NCBI GenBank assembly: GCA_039793985.1
Contig: JBAMMC010000033.1
Span: 1-64,000, forward strand
Source of the DNA: ARK-14 sp002899805
Lineage (GTDB): Archaea; Thermoproteota; Thermoprotei_A; Sulfolobales; Fervidicoccaceae
Direction of reading: 5' to 3'
DNA length: 64,000 nucleotides
This document shows, one piece after another, positions 26,095 to 34,855 of the stretch. Under the pieces are notes generated by a model that saw only the letters and a list, made by a program, of their open reading frames with translations, searched no databases and was not told where the DNA came from. A program made the position numbers and the translations under genes. How positions within the stretch are numbered: position 1 is the first letter of the stretch; the number at the start of each line of letters is the position of its first letter.

Positions 26095-26889
26095 ATGAAT
26101 GCTGATGCGGGAAGAGGTATGATGATGCTTGAAAAAATAAAAAGAGCGAAAGCCATCGCGAGCGATGTTGACGGGACAATAACGATAGACAGGAATAGTT
26201 ATTATATTCCACCAGAGGTTATAGAAGGGATGACACTTCTCAGGAAAGCTGGAATAAAACTCTTCTTTGTTTCTGCGAATGCTTTTCCAATCGTATATGG
26301 ACTCGCCAGATACTTAGGAGGGGATGGTGTTGTGGCTGAAAATGGCTGCATCGTGACGGCTCTTGAAGCTGGAATAAAGAGGCCTACTGTGGCAGAGTTG
26401 TGCTCTGAATCCCACAGGGAGATTCCTAAACTAATTGCGGAAAAAATGCCTGACAAGTTCAGGGAATCATGGCAGAATGATTTTAGAAAATACGACTTTG
26501 CTCTAGAAGTTTTAGATAAAAGCATGGATGCCAAACAGATTATAAAGTCCATAAAAGATCTCTTGGAAAGGGTTGGAGTCAATGATAAGGTTGAAGTAAA
26601 CTTCAGCGGATATGCTGTACATATCACACCTAAAGGAGCTGGAAAATTGAGAGGGCTGAAATATCTTTTATCATCCTTAAACATGGGAATGGAAGAAATT
26701 GTGGGCATAGGAGATAGTTACATGGATTGGGACTTTATAAGGGAGGCCGGTGTAAAAGTGGCCGTTGCCAATGCAGATTTGGAATTGAAAAAAAGAGTTG
26801 AAATAATTACAGACTTTGACAGTGGTTATGGTTTTGCTCAACTCTGTAAAACAATGGCCGAAGCGAAACTCTTGGAGAAAGAAGATTAG
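26095..26889 (+). CDS. Phosphoglycolate phosphatase-like HAD hydrolase
   Basis: A HAD-superfamily (type IIB cap) protein of up to 264 residues. Motif I is ASDVDGTIT near residue 24. A motif II serine follows in FFVSAN, a conserved lysine in ITPKGAGKL, and motif IV is GIGDSYMDWDF. The pattern and length fit the archaeal phosphoglycolate phosphatase/TA0175 group, which dephosphorylates 2-phosphoglycolate; sucrose-phosphatase-like or other sugar-phosphate activity cannot be excluded. ATG codons at 26119-26125 are plausible alternative starts, because the first eight residues lack family character. Confidence 0.83.
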   Translation: MNADAGRGMMMLEKIKRAKAIASDVDGTITIDRNSYYIPPEVIEGMTLLRKAGIKLFFVSANAFPIVYGLARYLGGDGVVAENGCIVTALEAGIKRPTVAELCSESHREIPKLIAEKMPDKFRESWQNDFRKYDFALEVLDKSMDAKQIIKSIKDLLERVGVNDKVEVNFSGYAVHITPKGAGKLRGLKYLLSSLNMGMEEIVGIGDSYMDWDFIREAGVKVAVANADLELKKRVEIITDFDSGYGFAQLCKTMAEAKLLEKED

Positions 26890-26976
26890 CTCGATAAGTT
26901 GCTTCCTTTGTTGATGGATGTATTTCTATCAATGCGAAAAGAGCTAAGGTTATGTTTTTTTGTTTTAATAGATCTG

Positions 26977-27900
26977 TCATACTTTTGAATAGATTTTCTT
27001 AAAAACTGAAGCTATCTTCTTCTTCAAGCTCTCTTTGTCTTCCGCTTCTTTCAAATTCACTCCCGCTGCGTATTTGTGACCTCCTCCTCCCATAGCTTTA
27101 GCAACAAGAGAAACATCCAAAGTTTTGCTCCTTAGACTGATGCCTTTGTGGTAAACGAACACATATACGTCTGCTTTATCGCCCCTCTTCTGCTCTAAAT
27201 ATCCTTGAAGGTCGCCTGGGTGGATCTTTTCGCTCGGATAGAGGAAGATCACTTTCTTTTCTTCTAGAGTAGAATGCTCTGCTGTTTCAGCAGCTTTCTC
27301 CATAAGCTTGCTGTACTCTTTTTGTGCTTGTTCATAGAAAGATTGAGCCCAACTTGGCCATATATAGCCGTCTATCCAACTCTCAAGGGTCTTATATCTG
27401 ATGCTCCAATCCCCCCACCTCAATATTATCCTCCATTTGGGAGTTAGCTCGTATTTGTTGGAATATGTATCGTCGTCTTCTGCGAGTCTGATCAAATCCT
27501 CTATGTGAGGTGGCAATTGATAGCCGCGAAGAACTGTTTGCCTTATCAGCTTGGATGCGCACTCGGAGCTCTGGGATAAAATAATTTCTATGTTAGGGCA
27601 TTGCTTCATTATTCCGTAGGCTTCTTCGTCCCAGATGTGGTGATCTATCCAATGGATGTTCATTTGGCACTTTTTATTCTCTTTTACTATTTTTTCTGCT
27701 ATTTCAGCTCCAGGATTCAAATCTGCTATATATACCTCACTAACTTTAGCTTTCTTAACCTCCTTGAAGTAATCGTATATCTTAGTAGTGCTCGAGAGTT
27801 TTATATATTCTCTGGAAACACCGAAAGCGGTTGCTAACATAGCAGCCGAAGCAATACCATCTATGTCCCAGTGAGAAATAATGCCTATCAATTCCATCAT
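26977..27900 (-). CDS. DHH-family phosphoesterase
   Basis: A DHH/DHHA1 protein of about 307 residues: SHWDIDGIASA near the start, YIADLNPG, the DHH triad in WIDHHIWDEE near residue 95, and the C-terminal DHHA1 motif MGGGGHKYAAGV. Relatives degrade short oligonucleotides or cyclic dinucleotides, or act as RecJ-like nucleases. An in-frame ATG at 27942 overlaps the TATA box at 27941-27950, so it would lie upstream of the transcript; the ATG at 27900 (or 27897) is the better start. Confidence 0.85.
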   Translation of the reverse strand: MMELIGIISHWDIDGIASAAMLATAFGVSREYIKLSSTTKIYDYFKEVKKAKVSEVYIADLNPGAEIAEKIVKENKKCQMNIHWIDHHIWDEEAYGIMKQCPNIEIILSQSSECASKLIRQTVLRGYQLPPHIEDLIRLAEDDDTYSNKYELTPKWRIILRWGDWSIRYKTLESWIDGYIWPSWAQSFYEQAQKEYSKLMEKAAETAEHSTLEEKKVIFLYPSEKIHPGDLQGYLEQKRGDKADVYVFVYHKGISLRSKTLDVSLVAKAMGGGGHKYAAGVNLKEAEDKESLKKKIASVFKKIYSKV

Positions 27901-27940
27901 CTTACACGAATTTCTCGAATTCATATAGTAGATTACTGAC

Positions 27941-27950
27941 ATATATATTT
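27941..27950 (-). promoter_or_regulatory. Putative TATA box of DHH gene
   Basis: The minus strand reads AAATATATAT. Transcription about 26 bases on would start near 27919, just upstream of the ATGs at 27900 and 27897, giving a short leader. This is what decided the start of that gene. Confidence 0.5.
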
Positions 27951-28037
27951 TCCAGTTTATGAGGGAAATTCAAGAGAAATCAATCATCCTGGTAAAATTT
28001 TATAAACAGAAGAGAAAATATAGTTATTCTGTAAAAG

Positions 28038-28892
28038 GTGAATGTTTTGACTCTTGCAGACATTGCTAGCATTCTATTCTGGCTTATATTCTTCTTCTTG
28101 ATCTTTTCTCCGACGACTCAACAGGCTAGGATAAGAGCTGCTAGGGCAAGGATATTGGCGACTCTCGAAGCAAAAACCAAGATGAAATTTATCACTTTGA
28201 TTCATAGGCAAGAGAGGGTAGGAATCTTTGGAATACCTGTTTACAGATACATCGATATAGATGATAGTGAAGAGGTTTTGAGAGCAATAAGAGAAGTTCC
28301 GAAAGATGTAGGTATAGCGTTAGTTCTCCATACTCCTGGCGGTTTGGTTCTAGCAGCATCACAAATAGCCCTTGCACTCAAAAGACACCCAGGGAAAAAA
28401 GTAGTTATTATTCCACACTACGCTATGAGTGGGGGAACACTAATATCGTTGGCTGCTGACGAGATATGGATGGATAGAAATGCTGTTCTAGGTCCAGTCG
28501 ATCCTCAAATACCTTTTCAGCAGTACGGAAGCCTCCCTGCACCTAGTATAGTAAAGCTGGCTAAGATGAAAGGAGATAAGGCAGAAGATATGACTCTAAT
28601 AATGGCTGATGTCGCGGAAAAGGCTATAGTCGGAGTCCGTGATATAGTCTTTTACCTTTTGAAGGATAAGATGGGAGAGGAGAAGGCTAAGGAACTAGCA
28701 GAGAAGCTCACAGCAGGGCTATGGACGCATGATCACCCAATAACCTTTGAAGAGGCTAAAGAATTGGGACTTCCCGTAAAGGATGAAGTCCCTCCAGAAG
28801 TCTATGAACTCATGTCTCTTTACAAAGCTCCTCTTATGCAGAGGAGCGGCGTTGAGTATATACCTTGGAGCCCTCAGAAATCCACAGCGTAG
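28038..28892 (+). CDS. SDH/ClpP-class membrane serine protease
   Basis: A 284-residue protein with one N-terminal membrane helix (residues 7-24) and a crotonase/ClpP-fold domain of the serine dehydrogenase-proteinase family (related to SppA). LVLHTPGG at about 95-102 forms the oxyanion region, and the nucleophile serine lies in HYAMSGGTLISLAADEIWMD (Ser131), followed by LGPVDPQI. Such proteins cut membrane or signal peptides. The start is GTG 28038 or TTG 28047; the AGGTGA before the latter would suit it. Confidence 0.85.
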   Translation: MNVLTLADIASILFWLIFFFLIFSPTTQQARIRAARARILATLEAKTKMKFITLIHRQERVGIFGIPVYRYIDIDDSEEVLRAIREVPKDVGIALVLHTPGGLVLAASQIALALKRHPGKKVVIIPHYAMSGGTLISLAADEIWMDRNAVLGPVDPQIPFQQYGSLPAPSIVKLAKMKGDKAEDMTLIMADVAEKAIVGVRDIVFYLLKDKMGEEKAKELAEKLTAGLWTHDHPITFEEAKELGLPVKDEVPPEVYELMSLYKAPLMQRSGVEYIPWSPQKSTA

Positions 28893-29036
28893 CAATACCA
28901 TAATATTTTGTTGAAATTATGCGAATGTTTGGAAGTAACAATCTTTTATTCGTTCTGAGTAGAAAGATAAGATTTCCAGCAGAGAATCATAAAGATTATG
29001 TGTTATGGAGAATGGATTTTCTGTCAACGGATGTAT

Positions 29037-29100
29037 CATATGAACTACCCCTCTCACTGACGGGGACTTTCGCCCCCTTAACCCACGATAGGTTAAAGGG
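29037..29100 (+). repeat. AACTACCCC...GGGG double-hairpin element
   Basis: Two adjacent folds between convergent genes. In the first, ACCCC (29047-29051) faces GGGG (29062-29065) over ten bases, preceded by TGAACTA. The second pairs CCCTTAACC with GGTTAAAGGG across CACGATA. The TGAACTACCCC...GGGG start is like the right-end palindrome of archaeal IS200/IS605 elements and is shared with 51918-51942. It overlaps the end of the RHH gene and may act as a terminator. Confidence 0.45.
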
Positions 29101-29797
29101 AAATTCTCCAGGCATTTTCTGCAGGGTCGTATGCTAGCTTTCCTCCAGAGAGGAGTTTTCTGAAGAGAGTCGCCATCTTATCTGGAAGAGATTTTGCTAC
29201 TTTTGCTGAATCTCTTTCCTTTATTGCCGAAAGTTTGGATTGAAAATTATCCCAAAATTCAGGGTCAACTGCTATATATTCCCCTTCCAATTCTATGACT
29301 ATTGCTCCCTCTCTCTTCAGCTTATCAAAGAAGGCTTTCGGATTCTTCAACCATGTCAGTTCGCTCTGGAAAACAACACCTTCCATGCTAAGCCTTTCTA
29401 TTGCAGTACCTCCTCGTGCTGGCTTAGCCATTGTCTTTCTCTCCCCACCTCTCTCTTCTGACTCTGTTACAACTTTCTGAAAAGCTTCCTCCAACCTGTC
29501 AATCCTCTCTCTCAGCTCTGCAACTGATCGAGCAAGTTCGTCTATTTTCGCTGTGAATGGATTTACGATATCTTGAACTGCTCTTGCTATGCTCTGAACA
29601 AGTTCCTTTTCTTTTGAGACTCCTGGTTCACGTTCAGGAATTTCTTTCGTTGTTAGAGTGGGCTGAGAAAGAGGTCTCTGTTCTGACAAAGCTACATTCT
29701 TCACATAATCCGAGATACTCTCGAAGCCTTTTGAAGCAGCTTTAGTCTTTAGCAGGTTGAACTCTTCCTCAGTAAGCTTTATGCTAACTATGGGCAA
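29093..29797 (-). CDS. RHH-type coiled-coil protein paired with CdvB
   Basis: A 234-residue protein with three parts. Residues 1-45 (IVSIKLTEEEFNLLKTKAA, then GFESISDYVKNV) fit a CopG-like ribbon-helix-helix DNA-binding domain. Residues about 60-120 form a charged coiled coil (IDELARSVAELRERIDRLEE). Residues about 130-234 look like a winged-helix region (SELTWLKNPKAFFDKLKREGA, then IAVDPEFW). I know no described family with this order. It is 12 bases downstream of an ESCRT-III-like gene, so a role in cell division or in its regulation is suggested. TTG start after GGTGATC. Confidence 0.7.
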   Translation of the reverse strand: MPIVSIKLTEEEFNLLKTKAASKGFESISDYVKNVALSEQRPLSQPTLTTKEIPEREPGVSKEKELVQSIARAVQDIVNPFTAKIDELARSVAELRERIDRLEEAFQKVVTESEERGGERKTMAKPARGGTAIERLSMEGVVFQSELTWLKNPKAFFDKLKREGAIVIELEGEYIAVDPEFWDNFQSKLSAIKERDSAKVAKSLPDKMATLFRKLLSGGKLAYDPAENAWRISL

Positions 29798-29809
29798 AGA
29801 TCACCACCG

Positions 29810-30358
29810 CTATGGTGGGGCAGGCAACTTCCCCCTCTCCCTGGTCTTAGCTACCTCAGCTGCTTCTCTAAGAATTGATTCTACTTCCCCCCCAGCCATA
29901 ACAGGTAACGCTGTTGGTTCTCCTAGTTGGGCATATGATCCTATTTCTATTCCCATATCGTTTAGCCTCTCCTCTAACTCAGAAAACATGATAGATAGTT
30001 CAGGTGCAGCCTTTGAGAAATTCTTCTTCAAATCTGCTATTAGTGGTACTACATCTTTTGCCATGTCGACTGTTGCCTCCATATCTAATAACGTTTCAAA
30101 TTTTATTCTAACTCTTTCGACAGAAACGCGCATAGATTTCATATTAGCAAGGATCCTCTTTCTTTCTGCGAGCTCAGCAGCAATTTGCATGGCAAATTCC
30201 TTACCATATAACTCATTGACTTTTATCAAATCCTGCATCTTTTCCTCTATTCCTCTCTCGAGTTTGTTTTCAATGAAGCGGAGCTTGTTTTCCATTATTC
30301 TCAGCATTGCTACTGTCTTAGCAACTTTTTTCCTATCAAGTTTCTTTTTCCCAAACAA
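29810..30358 (-). CDS. ESCRT-III-like cell-division protein (CdvB family)
   Basis: A 182-residue helical protein with the Snf7/CdvB fold: a basic N-terminus (MFGKKKLDRKKVAK), long helices with alternating charge, and SMRVSVERVRIKFETLLDMEATVDMAKDVVPLIADL, typical in the middle helices of archaeal ESCRT-III. It would polymerise at the division neck. The C-terminus (SILREAAEVAKTRERGKLPAPP) is short, without the winged helix of the main CdvB, so it is closer to the CdvB1-B3 paralogues. No cdvA or cdvC is adjacent; the partner here is the RHH protein. Confidence 0.82.
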   Translation of the reverse strand: MFGKKKLDRKKVAKTVAMLRIMENKLRFIENKLERGIEEKMQDLIKVNELYGKEFAMQIAAELAERKRILANMKSMRVSVERVRIKFETLLDMEATVDMAKDVVPLIADLKKNFSKAAPELSIMFSELEERLNDMGIEIGSYAQLGEPTALPVMAGGEVESILREAAEVAKTRERGKLPAPP

Positions 30359-30449
30359 CTTTTCGCACCAGAGGAAAAGCTGCCTACTCTACCTCTAATT
30401 GAATATTAAGCAATTTGATATTTAAAAACAAAACGACCTCCTTTCTCTT

Positions 30450-31736
30450 CTATTTTCTTAGTTTATATAGGAGGTTCTTTCTAGATACTCTTGTCGAAAG
30501 TATCCTTTCTCCTTCGAACCACTTGGCACCCAGGTAAAGCACCACTGCGAAGTAAAGGATGTTCGCCGCAAAGCTAACGATTACTGGAGCTACCCATCCC
30601 TGGAAATAAGACTTCAGAGCTATCAGAGGAGTGGAAGCGGGGATGAGAGATATAGCTAATACACTAGCACTATTGAGCTGAGATAAGTCTATATACATGA
30701 GCAAAATGTATGGGATTAAAATGGGCAACCATGTATATGATGTCATAGCTTGTGCTTCTCTAACATTACTCGCTAGTGAGGAGATGAGAATAGAGGCACC
30801 CAATATGAATAAAAGAGAAAGAAGTAGTCCAATGGCTGCCTCAGCTAGGGCAGATGGGCTCAATATGGAAAGGGTTTTCACTAGTTCAACCCGACCCCCA
30901 ACTCCAGAGAGAACCGAGCTGATATAATAATAAAATCCAATTCCCATTCCAATCATACCTGCGAGTGAGAGGATGAAAGCTCCAAAGACCTTTGAAAACA
31001 TTATATATGATCTCTTTATGGGGAGCGTTAAAAGTATCTCCAAAGTTTTCTCTTCTTTTTCTATCCCCATGCTAGATGCGGCAAGACTAGAAGCAATAGA
31101 GAATATCATGAGAGGCGCTACTATCAAGGCCATCGCTCCACTGAGGAGTGAGTTTATCGAGCTGAAGCTGACTTCCCTTCCCCCTAGAATGGCCGATTCG
31201 TTTAAGGAAATTATATGAAAAAGTGATGTGACGTTCAAATTCGGGTATGCTGAAGAAAGGAGCCCTGCAAGCAACTGTTGCTGGAATGCATTCACAGCCG
31301 AGTTAAGGGAAGAGAATTTAACAGTGGATGAAATGCTGAGATCCTTCACGAAGTAAAAGGTATTTACAACGGCTGTCTTTCCATGAGCCAAGCTTTCTGT
31401 AAAATTGGATGGTATCACAAGAACAGCGTCGTATATTTTGCTCTGAAAGAGAGCACCGGGATCGGTGCCAACAGGATATATATTAACAGTACCATTAGAA
31501 AATGATCTAAGAAATTGGATGAAGTATCTCGAAAATTCCCCTTCATCATTGTTGATAATTGCTATCTTAAGGCCGAACGTTGTGGCCTGGACTGTCTTCT
31601 CTGTAGCATACCCCATAACAGTGCCCAAGAGAACGAATATTATGATGGGGGCAACTATCATTAAAAGAAATATCCTAGGATCCCTCAGCATCTCTCTTGT
31701 CTCTTTAGAAATCAAGGAGCGTAGTGAACTTTTCAA
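30450..31736 (-). CDS. ABC-2 type transporter permease
   Basis: A 428-residue membrane protein of the ABC-2/NatB type. It has one helix near residue 25, a large outer domain (about 50-190), and five or six helices from 205 to the C-terminus, including ISLIPASTPLIALKSYFQG. The signature SKETREMLRDPRIFLLMIVAP at the start is typical of these permeases. It overlaps its ATPase gene by 4 bases, so the pair forms an exporter for ions, lipids or peptides of unknown identity. Confidence 0.88.
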   Translation of the reverse strand: MKSSLRSLISKETREMLRDPRIFLLMIVAPIIIFVLLGTVMGYATEKTVQATTFGLKIAIINNDEGEFSRYFIQFLRSFSNGTVNIYPVGTDPGALFQSKIYDAVLVIPSNFTESLAHGKTAVVNTFYFVKDLSISSTVKFSSLNSAVNAFQQQLLAGLLSSAYPNLNVTSLFHIISLNESAILGGREVSFSSINSLLSGAMALIVAPLMIFSIASSLAASSMGIEKEEKTLEILLTLPIKRSYIMFSKVFGAFILSLAGMIGMGIGFYYYISSVLSGVGGRVELVKTLSILSPSALAEAAIGLLLSLLFILGASILISSLASNVREAQAMTSYTWLPILIPYILLMYIDLSQLNSASVLAISLIPASTPLIALKSYFQGWVAPVIVSFAANILYFAVVLYLGAKWFEGERILSTRVSRKNLLYKLRK

Positions 31737-32458
31737 TTTGAAATCGACCTCATAAAGGCCTCTTCAAGGTTAGAGGCATTGGTTTTTCTGATTAGTTCGA
31801 GAGGAGTTCCAACATTTACGATCTTCCCATCATGGACGAAGGCTACTCTATCGCAAAGGAATTCAATTTCGAGCATATTATGGCTACTTAATAAAATGGT
31901 AATTCCCCATTCTTTCGATTTCTTCTTGATCTCGTTCCTCAGCTGTAGCGAATAAAGTACGTCAATCCCGCTCGTAGGTTCATCGAGAATAGCGAGCTTA
32001 GGTCTTATCATCAGAGTTCTAGCTACTTGAAGTCTCCTTTTCATTCCTTTACTGTATGTTTTGATTCTCTCCTGAAGGGCATCGCCGAGACCTGAAAGTT
32101 CGGCTCCATCGCTAACATAGTCCTCATTGACTCCATAGAGGGAAGCGATAAATTTCAAGTACTCCATTCCTGTCATATAGGGATAGGCACCAGCATCTTC
32201 AGGAAGATAGCTTATAAGCCGTCTTACCTCTTCCGCCTGATCAACTACATCTTTTCCAAACACTTCTACTTTTCCCTTCGTTGGCTTGAGTAGGGTTGCG
32301 ATTATCCTGAGCGTAGTAGTTTTTCCTGCTCCATTTGGTCCAACCAAGCCAAAGATCTCTCCTGGCATGACTTCAAAAGTTATTCCCTTTATCGCTTCTT
32401 TTTCCCCAAACCTTTTTATTAGATCTTTGACGGAGACAGCCGATGTCAAGATATACAC
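31733..32458 (-). CDS. ABC transporter ATP-binding protein
   Basis: A 241-residue ATPase with Walker A GPNGAGKTT near residue 39, a signature reading YSKGMKRRLQVA (LSGGQ variant), Walker B LAILDEPTSGID and the switch histidine in LLSSHNMLEIE. It is a NatA/CcmA-type exporter ATPase, co-translated with the ABC-2 permease downstream by a 4-base overlap. The start is a GTG. Confidence 0.92.
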   Translation of the reverse strand: MYILTSAVSVKDLIKRFGEKEAIKGITFEVMPGEIFGLVGPNGAGKTTTLRIIATLLKPTKGKVEVFGKDVVDQAEEVRRLISYLPEDAGAYPYMTGMEYLKFIASLYGVNEDYVSDGAELSGLGDALQERIKTYSKGMKRRLQVARTLMIRPKLAILDEPTSGIDVLYSLQLRNEIKKKSKEWGITILLSSHNMLEIEFLCDRVAFVHDGKIVNVGTPLELIRKTNASNLEEAFMRSISN

Positions 32459-32621
32459 CGCAGATCGTTAGCAAATCTTAAATTGTTTTTAGACTTTTTG
32501 TTATTTATTATTATATATATTCGACTAAAAGTAAGATTTTCAATATTTAACATATCCATCTATCCATGAACTGGGTTCATTCGTGGCAAGTAAAGAAATT
32601 TTGGTTCTATAGCTCATGGAA

Positions 32622-33533
32622 TCATAGCATAACTTCGATATATAAGTTATCAACTATATCTCTATATCTGTTCCTGACTGCCACATCGGTGAACGTTCCA
32701 AAGGCTGAAGCTATATCCCTCTGATTCCTTTTTTCTCCCATTATTGCTGAGGATATATAGGCTATCGCTGCTGCTACAGCTATTGGAGATTTCCCCTGAA
32801 GCATGTTTGTCTTATCTACAGCATTTGAAAGCCTATACATGAGCTTTTCCGTTCCCTTGCCCAATTTGAGTACTGTGACAAATGTAGGAACATAATCGAT
32901 TGGTCTCGAAATCCTCGCATTGATTTTTCCTCCACTTAACTCTACAATCTTCCTATAAGCATACCTTACACTTTCTTCATCTACATCGAGAATGTTAGAT
33001 ATATAAGAGAAAGACCTAGGTATCTTCGAAATCCTACAGGCTATATATAGGGCAGCTGCCGAGTAAGCTCTTATTTTTTCTCCTCTTCCAAGCCCCGCTT
33101 CAACAACCTTCCTCATTAGAATAGATGCGTTTTCCAAAACAACCTGGGGGAGCTTAAGGGTTGATGCATTTTCTTTCAATATTGTGAGGGCGGTTATCAT
33201 TCTTTTATTCTCTCTCATTCTGGTTGAAGCAATTCTCCTTCTGAGAACATACATTTTCTTCCTTTGAGAAAATTTGAGTTTCCTAATATCTGAGTCGCTT
33301 ATGGTTGTCGATATTCCATAATCGTGCATAGCCTTCGTGAGGGGGGCTCCCACTCTAGACCTGATCCTCCCCTCATTATTGGGGAATTCCCTCCATTCTG
33401 GACCAGAATCAAATACATTACCAAGCACTTCCCCCGTGGATGAACATATGATTTCTCCTCTTTCTTGATCGACAATAACTTCTGTACACTTTCTTCCTGT
33501 GTTATTTTGATCCTCAAATGTTTCCGACATCAT
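32622..33533 (-). CDS. tfb: Transcription initiation factor TFB
   Basis: A 303-residue TFIIB homologue. After a short N-terminus come the B-ribbon/B-reader segment (EVIVDQERGEIICSSTGEVL, then GPEWREF), the linker (RIRSRVGAPLTKAMHDYGI), and two cyclin repeats ending SAFGTFTDVAVRNRYRDIV. It recruits RNA polymerase to TBP-bound promoters. Only two cysteines (16 and 31) remain in the ribbon, so the usual four-ligand zinc site is not intact; similar loss occurs in some crenarchaeal TFBs. The start overlaps gar1's stop by 4 bases and has a GGAGG site. Confidence 0.93.
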   Translation of the reverse strand: MMSETFEDQNNTGRKCTEVIVDQERGEIICSSTGEVLGNVFDSGPEWREFPNNEGRIRSRVGAPLTKAMHDYGISTTISDSDIRKLKFSQRKKMYVLRRRIASTRMRENKRMITALTILKENASTLKLPQVVLENASILMRKVVEAGLGRGEKIRAYSAAALYIACRISKIPRSFSYISNILDVDEESVRYAYRKIVELSGGKINARISRPIDYVPTFVTVLKLGKGTEKLMYRLSNAVDKTNMLQGKSPIAVAAAIAYISSAIMGEKRNQRDIASAFGTFTDVAVRNRYRDIVDNLYIEVML

Positions 33534-33802
33534 CCTTTCCTCCGGGCGTGACCAGTTTTGGTAGAACTACTTATCGAGACTTTTTTCCCAATTAGTTTTT
33601 CAATATCTATGTTCTCCCTGAGCAAGACTGCTAGTACAAAGGGAGAATCTACTCTCCCTATCACGTCCACAACCTTAGCGATCGGTCTCAAGTCTGGGGA
33701 GAGTATTATGTCACCTATATTAGGTACCCATTTTTCTCCGCCCAACCTCACAAGGAATTTCTTCTTATCGATAGTCTTCTCTACTCTCCCCTCAATTCGC
33801 AT
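33530..33802 (-). CDS. gar1: H/ACA RNP protein Gar1
   Basis: About 90 residues from the ATG at 33802 (MRIEGRVEK); a TTG six codons earlier is less likely. The six-stranded Gar1 core is seen in PNIGDIILSPDLRPIAKVVDVIG and SPFVLAVLLRENID, followed by a short basic tail (TKTGHARRKG). Gar1 joins Cbf5, Nop10 and L7Ae in the archaeal pseudouridylation RNP. Its placement before tfb is a familiar crenarchaeal order. Confidence 0.85.
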   Translation of the reverse strand: MRIEGRVEKTIDKKKFLVRLGGEKWVPNIGDIILSPDLRPIAKVVDVIGRVDSPFVLAVLLRENIDIEKLIGKKVSISSSTKTGHARRKG

Positions 33803-33997
33803 GAAAAGCCACGCCCGCAATCTTATACTTAATTTTTTGTTTTAAAATAAGTTTGGCCGGTATTACAATAGTAGCTTTAATATGAACAGTTATTTTTTTA
33901 TCACATAAGAAAAGGTAATCCAGCTACAAGTAACTCGTATTACTCTGAGAAAAACTTTTATATAACCTCTGCTAATTTTTAGGTCTTAAAACTTGGT

Positions 33998-34315
33998 TCA
34001 CTGCTCAGAAGAAGCTTTCTGTTCTCTTGATTTTTTGAGTTCTGCCGCTATCATAAGGAGAGTCTTTCTTTTGCTCCCAACTTTCCCTACAACCACTCTC
34101 TCTTTATCCTCCCACCATCTCTTAGGATATTTCTTCTGTTCCACAATTGGATTCAACCCCAAACGTTCAGCGATTAGCGTGATCTCCCTCGCCGAGGGTT
34201 TTGGTATTGATAATTGCAGAGGAACTTTTCTCCCCATTCTTCTAGAAAGATGAGAATCTAAATATGATGGGTATATGACTACTTTTTTGCCTGAAAACTT
34301 TCTAGAACTTTCCAT
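33998..34315 (-). CDS. srp19: Signal recognition particle 19 kDa protein
   Basis: A 105-residue SRP19: KKVVIYPSYLDSHLSRRMGRKVP at the start contains the conserved YPxYxD...RxGRxxP RNA-contact motif, and NPIVEQKKYPKRWWEDKERVVV follows. A lysine-rich tail ends it. It binds the SRP RNA and helps SRP54 assemble. It is 21 bases downstream of the S8e gene. Confidence 0.92.
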   Translation of the reverse strand: MESSRKFSGKKVVIYPSYLDSHLSRRMGRKVPLQLSIPKPSAREITLIAERLGLNPIVEQKKYPKRWWEDKERVVVGKVGSKRKTLLMIAAELKKSREQKASSEQ

Positions 34316-34336
34316 CTATGCTGCCCTTATGATACG

Positions 34337-34723
34337 TCATTTGAGAAGTACGGCATTCACGATGCCATCCTGTCCAGGTCTCGAGACTACCACTGCCTTT
34401 CCAGATTCTACTTCAATAACTGTCCCTTTCGTTATTATACCTCTTCTAGCATACTCCTTGTTGCTTGGCGTCTCCAGAACTCTGAGAATCTTTTCGACTT
34501 TTACCTTGTTTTCTTTCTTGTCTATAACAACCGCTCTACTCGCTTTCCTCAGCCTTATCTTAATATTCCCTCCTCTTCCCTTCTCTATAGTCTTCTCATC
34601 TTTATCAGCAACTCTTGTCTCAACCGGGGTTCCTCCCAATAATGCCTTCCTTTTAACTTTATAGTTTCTGCTTTTTCTTCCGCCACTTGGCTTTCTTAGG
34701 TCATTTTCTTGATAAATTCCCAT
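34337..34723 (-). CDS. rps8e: 30S ribosomal protein S8e
   Basis: A ribosomal protein of 128 residues from the ATG at 34723, which follows GAGGGATTGAG. It begins MGIYQENDLRKPSGG, the usual archaeal S8e start, and ends KAVVVSRPGQDGIVNAVLLK. The open frame runs upstream to 34816, but those 31 residues are not part of the family. It heads the string S8e-SRP19-Gar1-TFB. Confidence 0.95.
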   Translation of the reverse strand: MGIYQENDLRKPSGGRKSRNYKVKRKALLGGTPVETRVADKDEKTIEKGRGGNIKIRLRKASRAVVIDKKENKVKVEKILRVLETPSNKEYARRGIITKGTVIEVESGKAVVVSRPGQDGIVNAVLLK

Positions 34724-34855
34724 CTCAATCCCTCTCGATTTAATTAACTCATTCTCAAATAGGGTTTTAAAATGTTTGCAGATTGTGAGAACAAAACTTA
34801 ATTCCTGTTCTTTCATAAAATAGAATAGAAAGGTTAATCCAAAATATAAGGTACC

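Noticed and set aside
28919..29137. 72-residue plus-strand open frame
   Set aside because: It runs across the AACTACCCC double hairpin into the antisense of the RHH gene; no family and no ribosome site.
29757..30398. 213-residue open frame on the plus strand opposite cdvB
   Set aside because: It is antisense to a clear ESCRT-III gene, is serine/phenylalanine rich in the manner of reverse-frame shadows, and has no ribosome site.
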